Below, in pieces: positions 10,207-25,200 of a stretch of 64,000 nucleotides of DNA. Both the position numbers and the translations under genes were made by a program. The notes under the pieces are model-generated. The model saw only the letters and a program-made list of their open reading frames with translations. It had not been told where the DNA came from and made no database searches. Source of the stretch: Nepenthes gracilis (Eukaryota > Streptophyta > Magnoliopsida > Caryophyllales > Nepenthaceae); the NCBI GenBank assembly GCA_033239525.1, contig BSYO01000010.1:12524089-12588088 (forward strand). Direction: 5' to 3'. Numbering within the stretch: the stretch's first letter is position 1; every line of letters starts with the position of its first letter.

Positions 10207-13200
10207 TCATCGGTTTGACTCCAGTCGACCTCTTTGGATGATGTCATTCTCATGTAAGTACTCAACGAATTCATCAATCAGATATGGCCAAGCACCTTCA
10301 GCATCATAGTTAGACAACTTTGAGTCAACTGTCTGCAAATGAAGCAAGAAAAGAACATCATCAATTTCATGATGCCAAGCAGCAAGTTTCAAGCAATGAT
10401 GGGTCACAACATCTGCTTCAATGAGCTTATATCTCTTCTCTGCTAATGAAAAATGTTAAGGAACGACTTCCATTCATGATGGATGATTACTAGTGATTTT
10501 TGTTCCCAGTGGCATAGATATTCAAATTATTTTTCTTTTCTTGATGTTTTTCAAAGAATCACATGACAAAAACACTATGTTGCTGGATAACCATCCAAGA
10601 TAAGATTTACACTTTGTTAGTAAGCAGTTCAATGAAGTAAACTGGGCAAATCTGTAAAGATAAATGAATCAAAATCTTCTACCAAAAAAATTATGATGGA
10701 AAATCCATCAAATCAAATATGGTTTGTTTGATATTTAGGATGCTTCATAACTCATCTTGCATAAACTAGAAATACACACGGTTATAACTTTTACATAAAA
10801 GAGTTAAATGGACCTTATATGTAATACAAAAAGTCAACAGCATGGATAGAATACTTTTCACAAGCCAGAAAACTGAAGGACCAAGCAGTCACAAGAATCT
10901 CTGTCCATAGACCTGTTGAAAATCTAACATATGACATAACACCTGGCTATGTAACATTCTCTACTAGCCACACGTCCAATAAATTTACCCATGTGAATAT
11001 CTAAGTAAATTCTAGATTATGTAGGAACTCAATTAAAAAAAAAAAAATTGTATAAGTAATTAAGTTGTTCACACTTCTTTTTTTATTTTATTTTTTATCT
11101 TTTTGAATTCAGATTATCAATCAACTATCGTATACGTTAATCTGCACAAGTCACAGAGGTGTACTGGAAGACTCGAAACCAAACCATGTGATAAAGTCAA
11201 TATTTCTGAGAAAAGGGTATTGTTTACTTCAAAAGTTGAATGGAATTAACATGTTTGATTTTTTTTCAATTACTTCATTCAATTAAATGAAGAGGGGTGA
11301 TTTTTTTTCTCAATCAAAAACTTTTTTTCGCATTCCCCTTTAATTGCAATGATGTGTAGTTTGAAATAATTCATGCTTCTACTACTTAATGAGGGAGACT
11401 TATATTCAACCTACGTTTTACTTATCCTACGTGCATCTTTACTCTCCAAGGTGAAATCCATACTATTAATAATTTTGTTGTGCCAAAGAATAAGCAGAAA
11501 CACTGTAACAAACTAATGCTCGAAAGATTGTACTATTTTCTCAGAAATTTACACACACTACTGCATGCAAATATAGAAAAAAAGTACAAGAAAAAAAATC
11601 TGTGGCTTGGGCATTTAGAAGGTGGCCTAGTGCAAGGGGCTTTCCACACTATAAGCTTGGGGATTGTCCAAATGTACATAGCCTAACATGGTTTAAACCT
11701 TTGACCTCCAAGTTATAATGACACTCTTAACATTCTTACAGGCGCATCCTCAAAGCCCGATCATTTAACTAGTTGTCTAAAACGTTAGTCATATATAACA
11801 CGTTAAATAGATTGTCATATTCTAAAGGCATGTCCATACACTGCTCATGTCCATACACTGCTCTGATAAACCATAACACGCAAGGAATTTCTTCTTTACA
11901 AATACATTCCCTAAACTAACAAGGTCCTCAATGCATTAAATATCAAAAAGCCAACCAAATAATATCAACTACAGTTCCATATATCCAAACTCCAAAGCAT
12001 AGATAAAATATAGGTATTGGTATCGGAATAGGCCACGGCCATAATAATATCAAACTTATATTAAACAATATATATTAATATTGAATATATTAGAAGAAAA
12101 ATTTTTGCTAAGAATTGTAGGCTGACAAATAAATATTAAGTATATCGGCCATATATTATGATATAATACCGATTTGAAAATATATCGTGATTTTGTAACA
12201 GTATCAAGGTGCCTGATGACAATGTATTAAGGACGTGATTTTCATTCATAGTCCAGAGTGATTCCAAGTGGAAGAATCATATTACTTTAACCTTCTCTGG
12301 TGTACACATTCCAATGGCTTGACCAAAGACACCAGAATTTTGAATAACCACAGCTGATAACATCAGATAAAAATTTTGCAAGACTACTGCCAGAAACTAG
12401 CCAAGAAAATGAAATATGCATATACTAGGTCTCACCAGATTCCCAACACCCAGACAAGCTGAGGTTGCATGGCCATATAACAAAGGTGCAGAAAATAATA
12501 AATATGATAATTATAAGCAATGAAAAAATATAATAAATCTGCGAACCCTTCTTGCTAATCTTTGCAAGAGGTGACCACATAGGTTGGCCAGACAAATAAC
12601 AATGCCAATATAGTAAATATAAAAGTTAATGTTGATAAAGCCAAATCTTACCCTCACAAACTCCAATAGTTGAGACCAAGTGTCCTTTGAGATTGCTTTG
12701 TTGTGCCGAGCCTAAATTGAGCAGAATGAGAAAGAACAAAAGGGCTCAAAGATGAATAGGATAAAAAAACTGACTAAGAAAATAAGAAAAACTAAGAATC
12801 TAAAAATTAAAAAACAAAAAAAAGGGATTGAAATTGACTGACTTCAAGGAAGTAAGGACAGATCTATAACTGACCCAAGGGAAGGGTGCAAAGATTGAGG
12901 AATAAGAAAATAATGGGACATTAGCATGTCCAACTAGAAAAGATTATACTTAAATAATCACATGAAGACTAATACTCTATTTTTGCTGCCAAACAACAAC
13001 AAACCTCCCTTGATCAAACTAAAATCAACTCAAGCAAATTGCATTGAATATATGTGCTTAATTATTGCCAAATGGAATGGAAAATGTACATCTACAAGAG
13101 ATGCTGATACTTGCAGACATTCTTATTTGAATGACAACCAAAATAGAGAGGTTCTGACGTCGATAAAACTGAAACATCAAAACCATGATCAAACTAAAAT

Positions 13201-16200
13201 CAACTCAACCAAATTGTATTGTGCTATTATATATGTGCTTAATTATTGCCAAATGGAAATGGAAAATGTTCATCTATGAGAGATGCGGATACTTGTAGAC
13301 ATTTTTATTTGAATGACAACCAAAATGGAGAGATTCTGATGTCGACAAAACTGAAACATCAAAACATGTCTAGACTGCCATCGCTCCGGGAGGGTAGATT
13401 TGAGACTAAGGTATCACAACAAGCAGGGATGAGTCTATGAAAAGTAAATTCAATGACATGACAGTGAAGAAGGATTGACCAGACAACTGTTGTGGAATAG
13501 AAGTCCCCATCTCCTCCAACAATTGTGTCCCAGAAAAACGCGAAATAAATAAAGCAGTTCTGCCAACTCTTTGAAATGATTTCCCAGTAATTCACCATTT
13601 AGCAATTTCACTTACCAGAGACTTCTTACCTAAATTTCCAACAAGTTTAGCACCAAACCCCCTCCACAATAATACCTGCCAGTCTTCAAACTCCCCCACC
13701 CCACCCCACCCCCTAAAAAATGGATCATGTGACAATCCTAAAACAATATTTATCATCAAGCGATATTTAATCTTATCCCAAATAAAGGGACCAACCAAAC
13801 CTAGACAAGTTACCTGCAAGAACTGGCACCAGTGATCAATCAATGCCCATTGCTTCACATCAAATAATAGTTGCCACATCCCAACTGCTGTATCCAATGC
13901 CAAAGACTTCTGACCCTGACATAGCAAACAAATTTGAGTACAGAATAATTCATTGATGAAACAAAATTCATTGATCAGCCACTCAATAATCAGCTTAATC
14001 TCATTTCTTTAGAAGTTTTCTTTTCTAACCACTTTTTTACTTTCTCTGTAATCCCTCCAACTTCCAAAAATAGCAACAGATTTCTCCACTTTTTAGACTA
14101 CAAAAGCTAAGAACAATGTGATATCTGAGTCAAGCATAAGCTAGAAGTTTAAAAGGCTTCTGGATTGAACTATTGAATGCTACCATCTTTCAGTTTCAGG
14201 GAAGCCCTTGGGGTCATTCAGAGACTTTCAAATGCAGTAGCATTTAGAAGTTACCATGCATTTCATGGTCATGCTTAGCTCACCTATCTACGGTCCTCAT
14301 TATAATAACATACACACCTTTCACTTGAAGCAAGTACAATTTCCTAAATAGTTTGTTCATTTAACTCCTTTATCTAGAATAATTTAACTAATATTATTTG
14401 TTGCAAATTATTTCTCCCATATAATGCCCTCCTCACTCCACACAACTTTGGGTCAAAGGGAGTGGAGGGGCTCCAGTTGTAGTTGACTTGAAAGATATTC
14501 CTTGAGAAGCCAAAGAAAGGAAGGGTGGAAAGAGAAACATCAGGACAAGGCAAACAGTTTCCCCTTTGATACCTCTACTCAATTATTTGTTACACAAAAA
14601 GGTGGCCTGATGGACAAGGGGCTCTGAAATTGTGGAAACTAGGAAATGTCAAATGTGTGTGGTCTTATCCTAGTATTATAGAGAACCAGTTTCTGCAGTT
14701 TGAACCGGTGGCCTCCAGATCACGATGAAACAACCTTACGACTATGCCAAAGCTTAAGCTCATGACAGATTTCCCACCAAGTAGCAGGATGCAGAAACAC
14801 AAAAGGCCAAGCTTATGCAATAATATCAGAGCACTACAATGAGATGAGAACTCCCACAAGTTAATATGAGGATTATAATTACATGTATATTGCCGTTGGT
14901 GGATTATTTGTCCTACATGATTTAGTACGCAACTTCTGAAGGAAATTTACCACTCCACTCCTTTCTTAAAAAGGAAGGATGAAAATGAAACAAATTGATT
15001 TTGAAGAAACAACTGTCAAATTGCAACAAAATATTTTTGCTGCCAATAACCATTGCACTCCTTAACAAGTCCATAATGTGTTTTTCCGTCTAGAAATATA
15101 TTATCCTTTCAAACAACTTACTCTTCAGTATTTTTTGCAGACAGAATTTTAGAAGCCTGAGAAGTAGAGTAGATGAATCATTTAACCAAATGAGGATGAA
15201 AGTTGAACACTAAAATATCTGAAAAATAATATACTATGTTGACTTCCTCTCACAATCAAAACAAATAAGCCTCTTGAGAAAGTTATTTACAAAAATCAGT
15301 ACCTTTTCTTTAGCCCATGCAAAAGCAAAATTGTATATTTCACGGAACTTCTCTGGAAAATCATAAGAAACCAATTCAGCACCAAGTAAAAGGTCCATTT
15401 AGAACATGTAAAATCAAGATGAGATCTGAACTGGATTGGCCAACATACGATCATCTTTCAGCTCAGAACGCATATAGGGTATTCTCTCACGAAACTTCTC
15501 CAGTGAATCCACTCTGCCACCAAAACATAAAAGCTTTGCCAACATTCAATGCACAGTAAATCTATTATGAAGTAAATGAAGCACAAATGACATGAAAAAC
15601 AAAATAAAAGTAATCAACACCTACCCTAGGGCTTGCAATCCACCAATGAACTCCTGCTTAGAGAATTCACACATTGTAGCAGCTTTCATGTGCCAGGAAA
15701 GAACCAACTGGAAAAGAAACATAGGGAATCACATAAAAGAAAATAGGAATGTCAAGAAAATGGTATACTATCATGGAAAAAAATGATATTCAATATTGGC
15801 CAATAGATAATGGAATTGGCTCCCCAACACCAATATTTCTTGATCCAGTGAAAAGAACATGACTTCTTTCAATTATGGTAACATATTATGATATATCAGC
15901 TAATATTTTAAAACTCAACTTTTCACTTAGGGCTTCAGCCACATCTTTATCCCTTCCTCTATTCCTTTGTTCAGTAATAAGGCGAGAGATCAAAAACCTT
16001 TCCTCCTCCAAAAGTCTTTCCTTTCTTCAAATAAAACAAACGTAAAACATACTTAAAGCTCATAATCACCACTCTAGATTTTGTGGTAGATGAGATATTG
16101 AAGCTGAAATTTTTAGCAACAAATGAACAATAAGATTTCCATTTTAAATCCGTTATTTCTTTTCTTTTTTGCTTGATTTAGGTCAAACCAAATGCTATTA

Positions 16201-19200
16201 GCTCGTATCTAAAGATTTTTAGGCTCAAAAACACAATTTGATTTGTGTTTTCCGAAACAAATCCAAAATCAAATGAAACACTAAAAAGTAAAAATTTCAA
16301 AATCAACTCAAATTTATATTTCAAATTTTGTGTTGCGTAAGCTTGATTACATGTCCTGGTGATTGTTGATTCATTAAACCATATTCTTAAAAATAATAAT
16401 ATTAAATTATTAACTTTAATTCTAGTTTTTTTTTCTACAATTATGATAATGTTTTTCCTAAGAAGCTTAAATATTCATGTTTAGTAGATTGTTAATTTTA
16501 ACTGACTTTCTATGATTCAAATTTTAATAATTCACATATTAATTTTAATTACACAAGTATTAAGAATCTTAAGATTATGCTTGAGGTTTGTTCTTAGTAG
16601 TCTAAATCTATATGTTCTATAAATTATTTATTTATTTTATTTTTTCCATTGAGCCCAAAAGTTAATTACTAAAATTATAAATTTAAATTATACCTAGTTA
16701 TAGCATGGTTAGGAAAATAATATGCTTGGGTTGGCCTTTCAGAGTTTGATTAATAATAATACTAAGGAATGTTTTGTTTAATTAGGAAAATTGCTAATTA
16801 TTTTTTATTAATTCAGGAAATGAACAAATTATTAATTCAAATTAAATTATACTTGGGGTATGGAAAAAATTATATATTGGGCCTTTGGGTTTGATTAATA
16901 CGTTCCGAGTATGATTAAAAACGTTCCTACTCCTAGAAGCCTAATAGTTTAATTGGTGATTGTGGAATTTTTTTAGTTATGTTTAAATAGTTCTAAAACT
17001 TAATTACTATTTAGCAGTGTGTGCTGTGTACGATACTAGATACCTATAAATGGTAAAAAGGAGGCAGGGGGTAGTTGTGGTAGAAATGGAGGGGGGTCAT
17101 GCGGTGATGTGGGATGGCGTTCTCCATGGGAAGGGACCTAAATAAATCTAGGTTTAGATTTTGTGGCAGAGTTATCAACAGTGGATCACCAAGCTCAAAA
17201 AACATTTGGGCCATGTTAGGAGGACTGTTGCTTCATGTAGTCAACCTTCAAGCGACGTGAGACAACTCATGTACCCCCCATTTGAATGTGTACAAGCAAC
17301 AGATATCAGAGAATAGAATTCAGAGGGAACCCTATGAGAACAAAATGGGTGCTATTACTGGTACACCCGACATAATGGAAAGCTTAGGGCATAGTGAAAT
17401 GGTGGATCCATGGGAGATGATAATGAGGTTGTTTTTAATATGAAATGGCAAGACAAGCAGTGTATGAATCATACCCTAGACAAGCACCCGGGTTGCCTTT
17501 AATAACACCAAGTATTATAGGTTAGAATGTGTGGGAAGATAAATTTAGAGCACAATCTTCTCATTTTGATGAAGATGAGAGTACTGGTGGAACGAGGGAG
17601 AGTGGTGGGGTCAAAGGATTCCTCAGTCCTATAATTCGAGGGCTCATATATGCAGAAGAGAGTGGGAGGCAATAGATTGATCCTGAGAGAACATATGCTC
17701 ACTTAGCAAAAATTGAACCAACCTTGCATTGGAGCAAGAGCTCAAAACATCCTAAAATATGGGAGTCCTCAATGAAGGTTTGGAGAAAGGTTTGACATTA
17801 AGTTAGTCGTTTTTATGATGGTGTAATATTCCACCAAATGTTGTTGGCAACAATTCGTCAACAGACCAATGTTATAAGCAGCGGGAGAATGTGGCAAAGG
17901 GTCAAAGGAACAACTCCATACAAGTTGATGCATGCTTATTTAGGGGATGAGAACGGGAAACCAAAGGAGTAAATTGACAATTTTGGCCCTATTTAAAACG
18001 AGCAGGTTGTTACAATTAAGTATAATGGGTGGGCAGGTCTAAGTGATAAGTACCTGATTAGTTCTTAGTTTATAATCCACAAGGTACAGTTTTTCATCAG
18101 TCCATCGATGCCATGAATGTGCATAATAGGAATAAAGAGTACTATTTAAGCTGACAAAAAAGCAGTTGAGAAGATCATAGATAAAAGAATTCTCTAAATA
18201 GCCACGACGAGGAAATAATTAAAGCATCTGGGTAACTCTAATGTAGAAAGAATGCATATGTATTACAAATCCGAAAAGCATCTGTAATGGATTGTTTGTG
18301 CTGCACATTATCTGATCTTATTTTAGAGAATCTTGGGAAAAAGCCAGGCAAGAATGATGCACTAACAGAGGCAAAGAAAATCACAAGTAATATCTATTAC
18401 TCAACTTGGCCAATTGATTTAATGAAGATGTTCACAAATGGCAAGATTTATTGCATCTTGCCTACACAGGTTTCACCACCACCATCCTTATTGTGGAGTT
18501 AATAGCTCTCCACAAAGAATATAAGTCGTCGAGGTTTGGAATGACCATAGATGGCCTTACCATTGAGGTGAAAGAATTTTGATTGACAATGGGATTTATT
18601 TATAAAGCCATAGACAAACTAAAGACGGACAACAAAAATACTTCTTGTTCCCATGCAAACATTTGGAAAATCATTAACCAAAGGTAGAATTGTCAACTGC
18701 ACCAGTAGAATTGTCAACTGCATCAGTAGAATTGTCAACTGCACCATGAGTTACATGAACTGGATACATAATGAAATTTGATTTGAAAGTATACAAGTAT
18801 AAGAGATCGAGTTCAATTATGACTTTGTAAAACTCTAATTAACTTTTCTTAATGTTAGGTTATTTTATGAACCCCCAATATTAATAAACCGGGCAACTTT
18901 CCAACCATTTGAAGATGGTGGAATGGGTAAATAAAGGTTATCCAAGGATTAGAGCCTGAATTTATATCAAATAATAGCAACTAATCATGTACATAAGACA
19001 TATATATATATATATAAATGTATTGTACCAAACTTATGTTACTTCTAATATTCAATATATAATTTCAGGATTTTTTTCCTTTTTTACTCATTGTTCTTTA
19101 GGGATAAGCAAGAATTATTTGGAACACCCCTCTTGCACAAAGAGCAATTCAATCCACCAATCCAAGTAATGTTAATTTAGTTTTGACAAGTCTTTTGACT

Positions 19201-22200
19201 TCAGTGATGCCATAACAATATAAAATTTACTAAGTGGAGTTTTGGCTATGCATCTAAATGGTGGATATATTATTGACCCTGTGCTCCCAACCTTCAAAAA
19301 AAGTGTTGCTTAAGTTTTATGTCAGACCAGTCTTCTTATAGGTGTGAGAGAAGCTAGAGTACAGTTAGCCTTATCCACACTTAACTAAGAAATAAAGACA
19401 GTTTGAAAGACTAAATAAACTAGTCTATATTCAAAATAATTTAACGTTACCAACAAGCAATGCCACTAGGGAACCCCAAGCTTGATTGCGATATCAATTT
19501 AATCTAGTCAACTTGAATTATATATTTGAGGAATATGATTCCATTGGTTCATGGTTGAAGGAGGGAGAGCAACCCTTGACTAGCTTATTATTATGACTAG
19601 CTGATGAAGCAAGAGGTGCCAATACAGCTGCTGCAAAGCAGAGTTAAAAGGAGGGAGGGGATGATGATGATAGTGCATATACTCCCTCAGATCTTGGATC
19701 TAGTAGCAATGATGATGCAAGGAGTGGAGATGATGACAGGGATTATAAAATTCCCTTGGGTCTTGATCACATAACTCCACCTGGTCTCCTTACTCCTCTT
19801 ACCATGGACATTGTTCTTGAGCAGCCCTAGAGTAAAGGAAATTGGGATTTATCCACATCAAAGTAATAGAAGGAAAAAAAAATGCAAATGCAACACATGA
19901 GCAAGAGATTCATTATCTTGAGAGGTGCTATAAAATTTTGATGAATTAGGGTTTCAGAACCCCCCCCCCCAATGCCGAGATAGTAGTAGGTCTTAGTTTT
20001 CAAAAGTACCCACCATCACAGTATCTTCCAGATTATAGATATTGGCTTCCACTATTTAATGCCATTACCCTTCACAGACAGGATATTAAGGAGCTTCCCA
20101 GGTTCAATTCTGACCCCCTTATGGACCACTATAGGAGACCACCTCCGTGTATATTTCCGAGTCTAATCAGGACAATTCAGAAGTAATCCAACTTTCACCA
20201 ATAGTAAGGATGAGATTGATAGTGGCAGATATGCTTATTTTCCTATGACCACAGGCAAAAAGGATATTGAGATCAATCATCCAATCTCAAGCAACGATGA
20301 TAAGGGTTTTGCACCAGGATGAGGACCAACATATTGTTGAACCCATCAAAGTAAATATTGCCCATCTTCATCGTATCATCGTATTTTATTAACAATACTT
20401 GGTTGCTTATTGCTACAGCTCACCACTTTTCATATCACTTTTGTCATTTTGCTAGTTGTTAGCGATTACTTGTTATTAAAGTGTTAAATATGTAAAAAAT
20501 GATAAAGCTCTTAAGATATGTAAAATATAATTACAGACAGCAATTTTTCAATATATAACTCAGCTTTTGATGTGGTTACGAAAAAAAAAAAATCTACATA
20601 CATGGCATCTAATACTAATAATTATCAAACAAAACGACCGCGACCAATACTGATAGTTTAATCCATGTATACTATGCATTTATCTTATGCATTGTGTCAT
20701 GTGAAGAAAAAAGTCAAGATGGTCACCAATCGTCTCAAGTCCAATTTGATCCTTCCAAAAATTTTGGCAACTGTTAAGATGAAGCAGGTTTCTTCTTCTT
20801 TCACTAGAAAGCAGATTTAGTGTGTTCACCGAGGATAGAACAGGCAGAGAATGCACAATTCACATCCCTAAGGAGTTGTATCAATGATAGAAAAGAATTC
20901 ATCAGTGAATTGCAGAAACATTAAGAAGTCTGTGCACCAATGCACTTTAGTCTCATCTTCATCTCTCTCAGATGCTCTTCTGAAGAACGATTGGACTGTT
21001 ATTAGGACTTCAGTCCCCCCATAGAGTTGGCAAGAGGTATTGCTCCATGGTTCATAAAGTGGCAACCGCATAGAATGTTGACATTTGTGCTGAGGTCTTG
21101 TAGGAAGGTTTTGTGGACTGACAAGCAAGCTCCCTTCAGCTAATGAGATTAGAAGCTGGCTGGTCAGAAAGTCTGGTAGACATTGAGGTCAAGGCTTTGT
21201 TTGGGCCTGAATTTGATGCATGATGGACAAGGGTTTTCAAATCAGTCTGAATAGAAAAGTAGTGCTTTGATGCTGGTCCGCAAATGATAGAAACCAATGG
21301 CTATGAAGATGAGTTAAAATTAACTGGCCTTTGATGATTCACCTCCATAACCACCGTCACAGTTATGATTGTTTTTTTTTGGTCATGTTTGGTAATTAGC
21401 TGGGCGGTTTTAGAAAAGCTTTTTCAGATACAAGTTTAAGAGCTCATTTTAAACAGGCAAAAAATCATCATTTGTAGATTTGATAGACTAGTGGCTGGAG
21501 ACTATTAAAGTTAAATTTGGAGTTTTAAGCTACAGGACAAAAGTGTGGCTTGACTCTGGCCCTCGAGTCCTACTGGAAAAGGAAAAAGGTGATGGGGGAA
21601 CCTACTGCAATACTTTGCAAGATCTCATGTGTTGATGGAAAAGTGAGATGACATCCAAGCCTCCCCATGCTGTGAAGTCAATGGCTGACTTCCAGTAGTT
21701 GAAGCTTCAGTTGGGTAGCTGGATGTGGAAGAAACAAAAAGGTTAGGGAGGTGCATTAATGTTGATCATGTCTTGAAGAAACCGAAGGGTTCTCATCTCA
21801 GATGGGTGGAGAAAAAATATGAGGAATGAAGAAGTTGGGAGCAATGTGGACCACATATGCAATTGATGGGCTTGAGTAAAATGGAATTGAGGTTCATAGA
21901 TTCACCACTGATTACTCCCACCAGTATACCTGCTACCAATGGCTTGAGCAATGTTGGGGCCAGAGTTGTAAGATATTTGTCTACTGGAATTTCACAGGCC
22001 TAGTCAGGGCATCAGATTTGGTAAGACATTATCCCTGTTAAGGCTATGGTGCTTAACTTTTTGGCCTCAGTCAGGACCTGATTCTGCACCCATTAACAGT
22101 ACTTCAAAACCTTGTTAAGCTTGTTATTGTGTGCTTTTGAGTCAAGAGGATCTAACTCTGTCCCAAAGGGTAGGGCCATTATTGAAGGAATATAACAGAT

Positions 22201-25200
22201 GTTCAGCCTCCCTTCAAAAGTAAAAAAGAACATTTCTCAGACTAAAAATTTCATGGCTATCAGGCAAATTGTGCTGCATGAAGCAAACACGAGTAAGCTC
22301 AAACAGAATTCCATAGTCCAGTCTTTAAACCTGTGGAAGAGCTTAGTCAAGACTTGATAGAAGATATTCTGAGTGTTACAACCTACCAGCATAAGATAAC
22401 ATCTTAGTTGACTGGCAATTCAATGTAGCAATAATCTTATCTAGAAGGCTTTGCACTCCCAACCGTTATTCCAATAGAAATCCACGCAGTATTTCATAAA
22501 AATGTTCACTTAATCAAAGTAAGGCAAGGAACTATGAATATTTGTGATTTGGTATGGTTGACCTCAAGACCATTGAATGAACTACGACCGGTACATAACG
22601 TTTCCACTGGTACTAAAATCTAGATAAATAGCCTTGCCTACTTCGGACTAAAATGGGACTTGGTGAGGGGATGATGGGTTGCTCTTGAGGTACAAGCCAA
22701 TGCATTATCATCTCAAATAAGATCAGACAAAATACTTAAGTAGGCTATTAACAACCTAGCACGACACTCCCTGTTCACTTGGGGTTAGGACCCATTGTGT
22801 GGAAAAGCAATATCACCACACTAAGAGCAACATAAATGGAATTAAATGTCATCATGACAAATGAGCATGCTGTATTAGGACATCTGCAGTTACCATAACA
22901 ATATCTTGAGGGTCCACCTGCAAAACAGAAAGAAAATAGCATGTCAATTAAATAATGAGGACGACTAATATGACATCGGCAGGGCATAATGAAGAAGTAG
23001 AAAATCAACATCAGGAAGTAAGCAGCAGGCAATCTAAATATTTTCACAAGTAAATAGAATTCAAGAATAAGACTTCTCACTCAATAAAGTGCTCGTCCAT
23101 GCAGAACATGAAAATTACCTGGAGGTCATTACAAAGGAGAGTGATACCATCAGCCAATATCATGTCAGCATAAGGATCTGCAAAAGATGTCACACACTAA
23201 CTTTAGACCATTTATACATCAAAGTATACAATAACTTTAATCAACATCTACACTGGATCAGCCATAATTGAATGGTTCAAATCATAGTTCAAAACGTAGA
23301 AAAAAAAAAAGTCTGCTCAACTCAATATGGGTGGATAAGTTTATTCAGAAAAAAGACTCCATCCAAGATAACTCCAATCAGCCATTGACACTCAAATATA
23401 AGGAATATTTTAAAAGAAAAATACAGCATGATATTTACAATATTATGATGTGGGAGTTTCAAGCAATGGGCCACTCTTTTTCTTTTTTTTTTAGTATAAA
23501 GCAGTACTTATCTTTATATATATATATATATATATGGGATAAAAAGGGGGCTTGTACTTGTTTTTCTCAGTTTCAGATAAATATTTTCTTTCTGTATCTG
23601 TTGTGTGTAATCTGTATGCCAGCAAAGAGAACACACAAATTTTGTACATTGAAATGGGCAAGCCTTCTTCCCCTTGCCATTTTTCATTCTCTCTTTCTTC
23701 ATAGAAGAAAATATTTCCCCTAAATGCTCTCAGGTTGCCTGATTAACCAGCGGTCCACAATCATCTTCTATTATATTCCCCCCTCGCCCCCCTCTTTGCA
23801 CTGCAGTATCCGAAGGATGAGATTTGCATGCTAATCAAAATCAAAATTCCTTCCAAGTTGATGGCAACTGGCTTTGTATGTTTCCATGTTTGAACAAAAT
23901 CTCAATCTGGTTAAGATTCAATTTCTCTTCAGTCATTTGGACACTTGAGTAGTGCAATGATGAAGTACAAGAAACAAGTCAAATCAACCTCACTTTGGTG
24001 ATGAGAAAGTAGTCTCCAGTCTGTTCAATATCATGGTGAACGAGTCAACTCAGCTGATTTATGAGTTGACTAGCTGAGCTTTCAAACAGTTGGTTAAATC
24101 ATGAAAATATCCTCTATACAAGACAACAAAGATGACATTGTGGACGTCTAACCTCCCACATACTCCTTTGATAAAAGGGCTGAAGTGCCCTTTATCAATG
24201 TGACAATTAGCTTCAACGACTATGCAGTCTACATGTCATGGAAACTTCGCCCTAAAAAGAAGCCGGCACAAGGGACACTTAAGATCACAAGGTATAAGAA
24301 GGGTTTGATGTACACACCCTTATTGATACATTGAGAAAAGGTTGTCTCCCTAATTTGACTATGTGACTCTTTTTATTTGTCCCAAGCCTAAAGGGGGAAG
24401 CCTAGTATATCAAGCTCTAGCTTGGTGCAGGATTTAAGGAAAGGTCAGACTACTTTAGGTTTGTTGTACGCGATCTTACATTATATTATATGCAAAATGT
24501 CATTTCAACGACTCGATCACATTACCATCATGTCACAATGCAAGCCTCGCCCTCTAAAAATAAAACGTGGACATAAAATAAGAATAAAAGTAAACAAGGA
24601 ACTAAGTTTTTCTTTTTATGTTTCCCTTTTCTGTTGTGACAACAAATTGGGAACACAACTAACCACCAAAACTTGAACATTAGCTATAAATATAAATACA
24701 ACCTCAAGGCATAGCATTTGTCAAAAAGAAAAGGTGAGCAGAGGACTGCAGGAAAATATGAAGAAATTAAAAAAGTTGATGCGACATACAAAGGGAAATA
24801 GAAATCTAAGCTTGCCTTTATATCTATTGTACAGCTCCTCCAAGTGTCTAGAATCTGTTAAGGATCTAATATGAGGCTGACTGTAGAACACATCAAATGC
24901 TCCTTCAAGGTGCCAGTCACTCGCCTTCAGAGCCTGAAGTGCAACTTTCTCACTGAACAAGGAGAGATACAACAAAAACATGGCTTCTTTTAGTGTAACA
25001 AATTAATCATCATAATTAAAGAACTAAAAAGCACTAAGCACTCAAACAAATCATATGATATTTACAATCATAAACAATATGTTTCCCAATGAATTCAGAC
25101 TGTAATTTATCTGCCAAGCTATGTCACAGGGGGCATTAGTTATAAGATATTTGATGAAATCATGAAACAGTCATTGATCTCATTCAATTATCTGATCATA

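Larger units (their letters stand above)
10333..12651 (-). other. Intron 10 of the DCN1-like gene
   Basis: Runs from GTAAGA after the FVR codons (12651) to TTTGCAG before TVDSKLSN (10333). Holds an Au-type SINE (about 11620-11755) and a hAT-type MITE (11998-12250). The rest is AT-rich with no coding similarity seen. Confidence 0.75.
15708..22893 (-). other. Intron 5 of the DCN1-like gene (7.2 kb)
   Basis: From GTAACTGC after exon 5 (22893) to TTTTCCAG before [12 protein letters not shown] (15708). Its length comes from insertions: a dead hAT transposase (about 17100-19850) and LINE-ORF1-like sequence (about 20745-22350). The parts at 15708-17100 and 19850-20745 are AT-rich and no element was recognised in them. 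Confidence 0.8.

Noticed and set aside
12962..13440. Two overlapping open frames of 105 and 64 codons
   Set aside because: They repeat one another because the DNA is a 175-bp tandem duplication in an intron. No protein similarity.
23268..23723. 151-codon + strand open frame
   Set aside because: Lies in intron 3 of the DCN1-like gene on the other strand and contains poly-Phe and an (AT)n microsatellite (IYIYIYI). Not a plausible protein.
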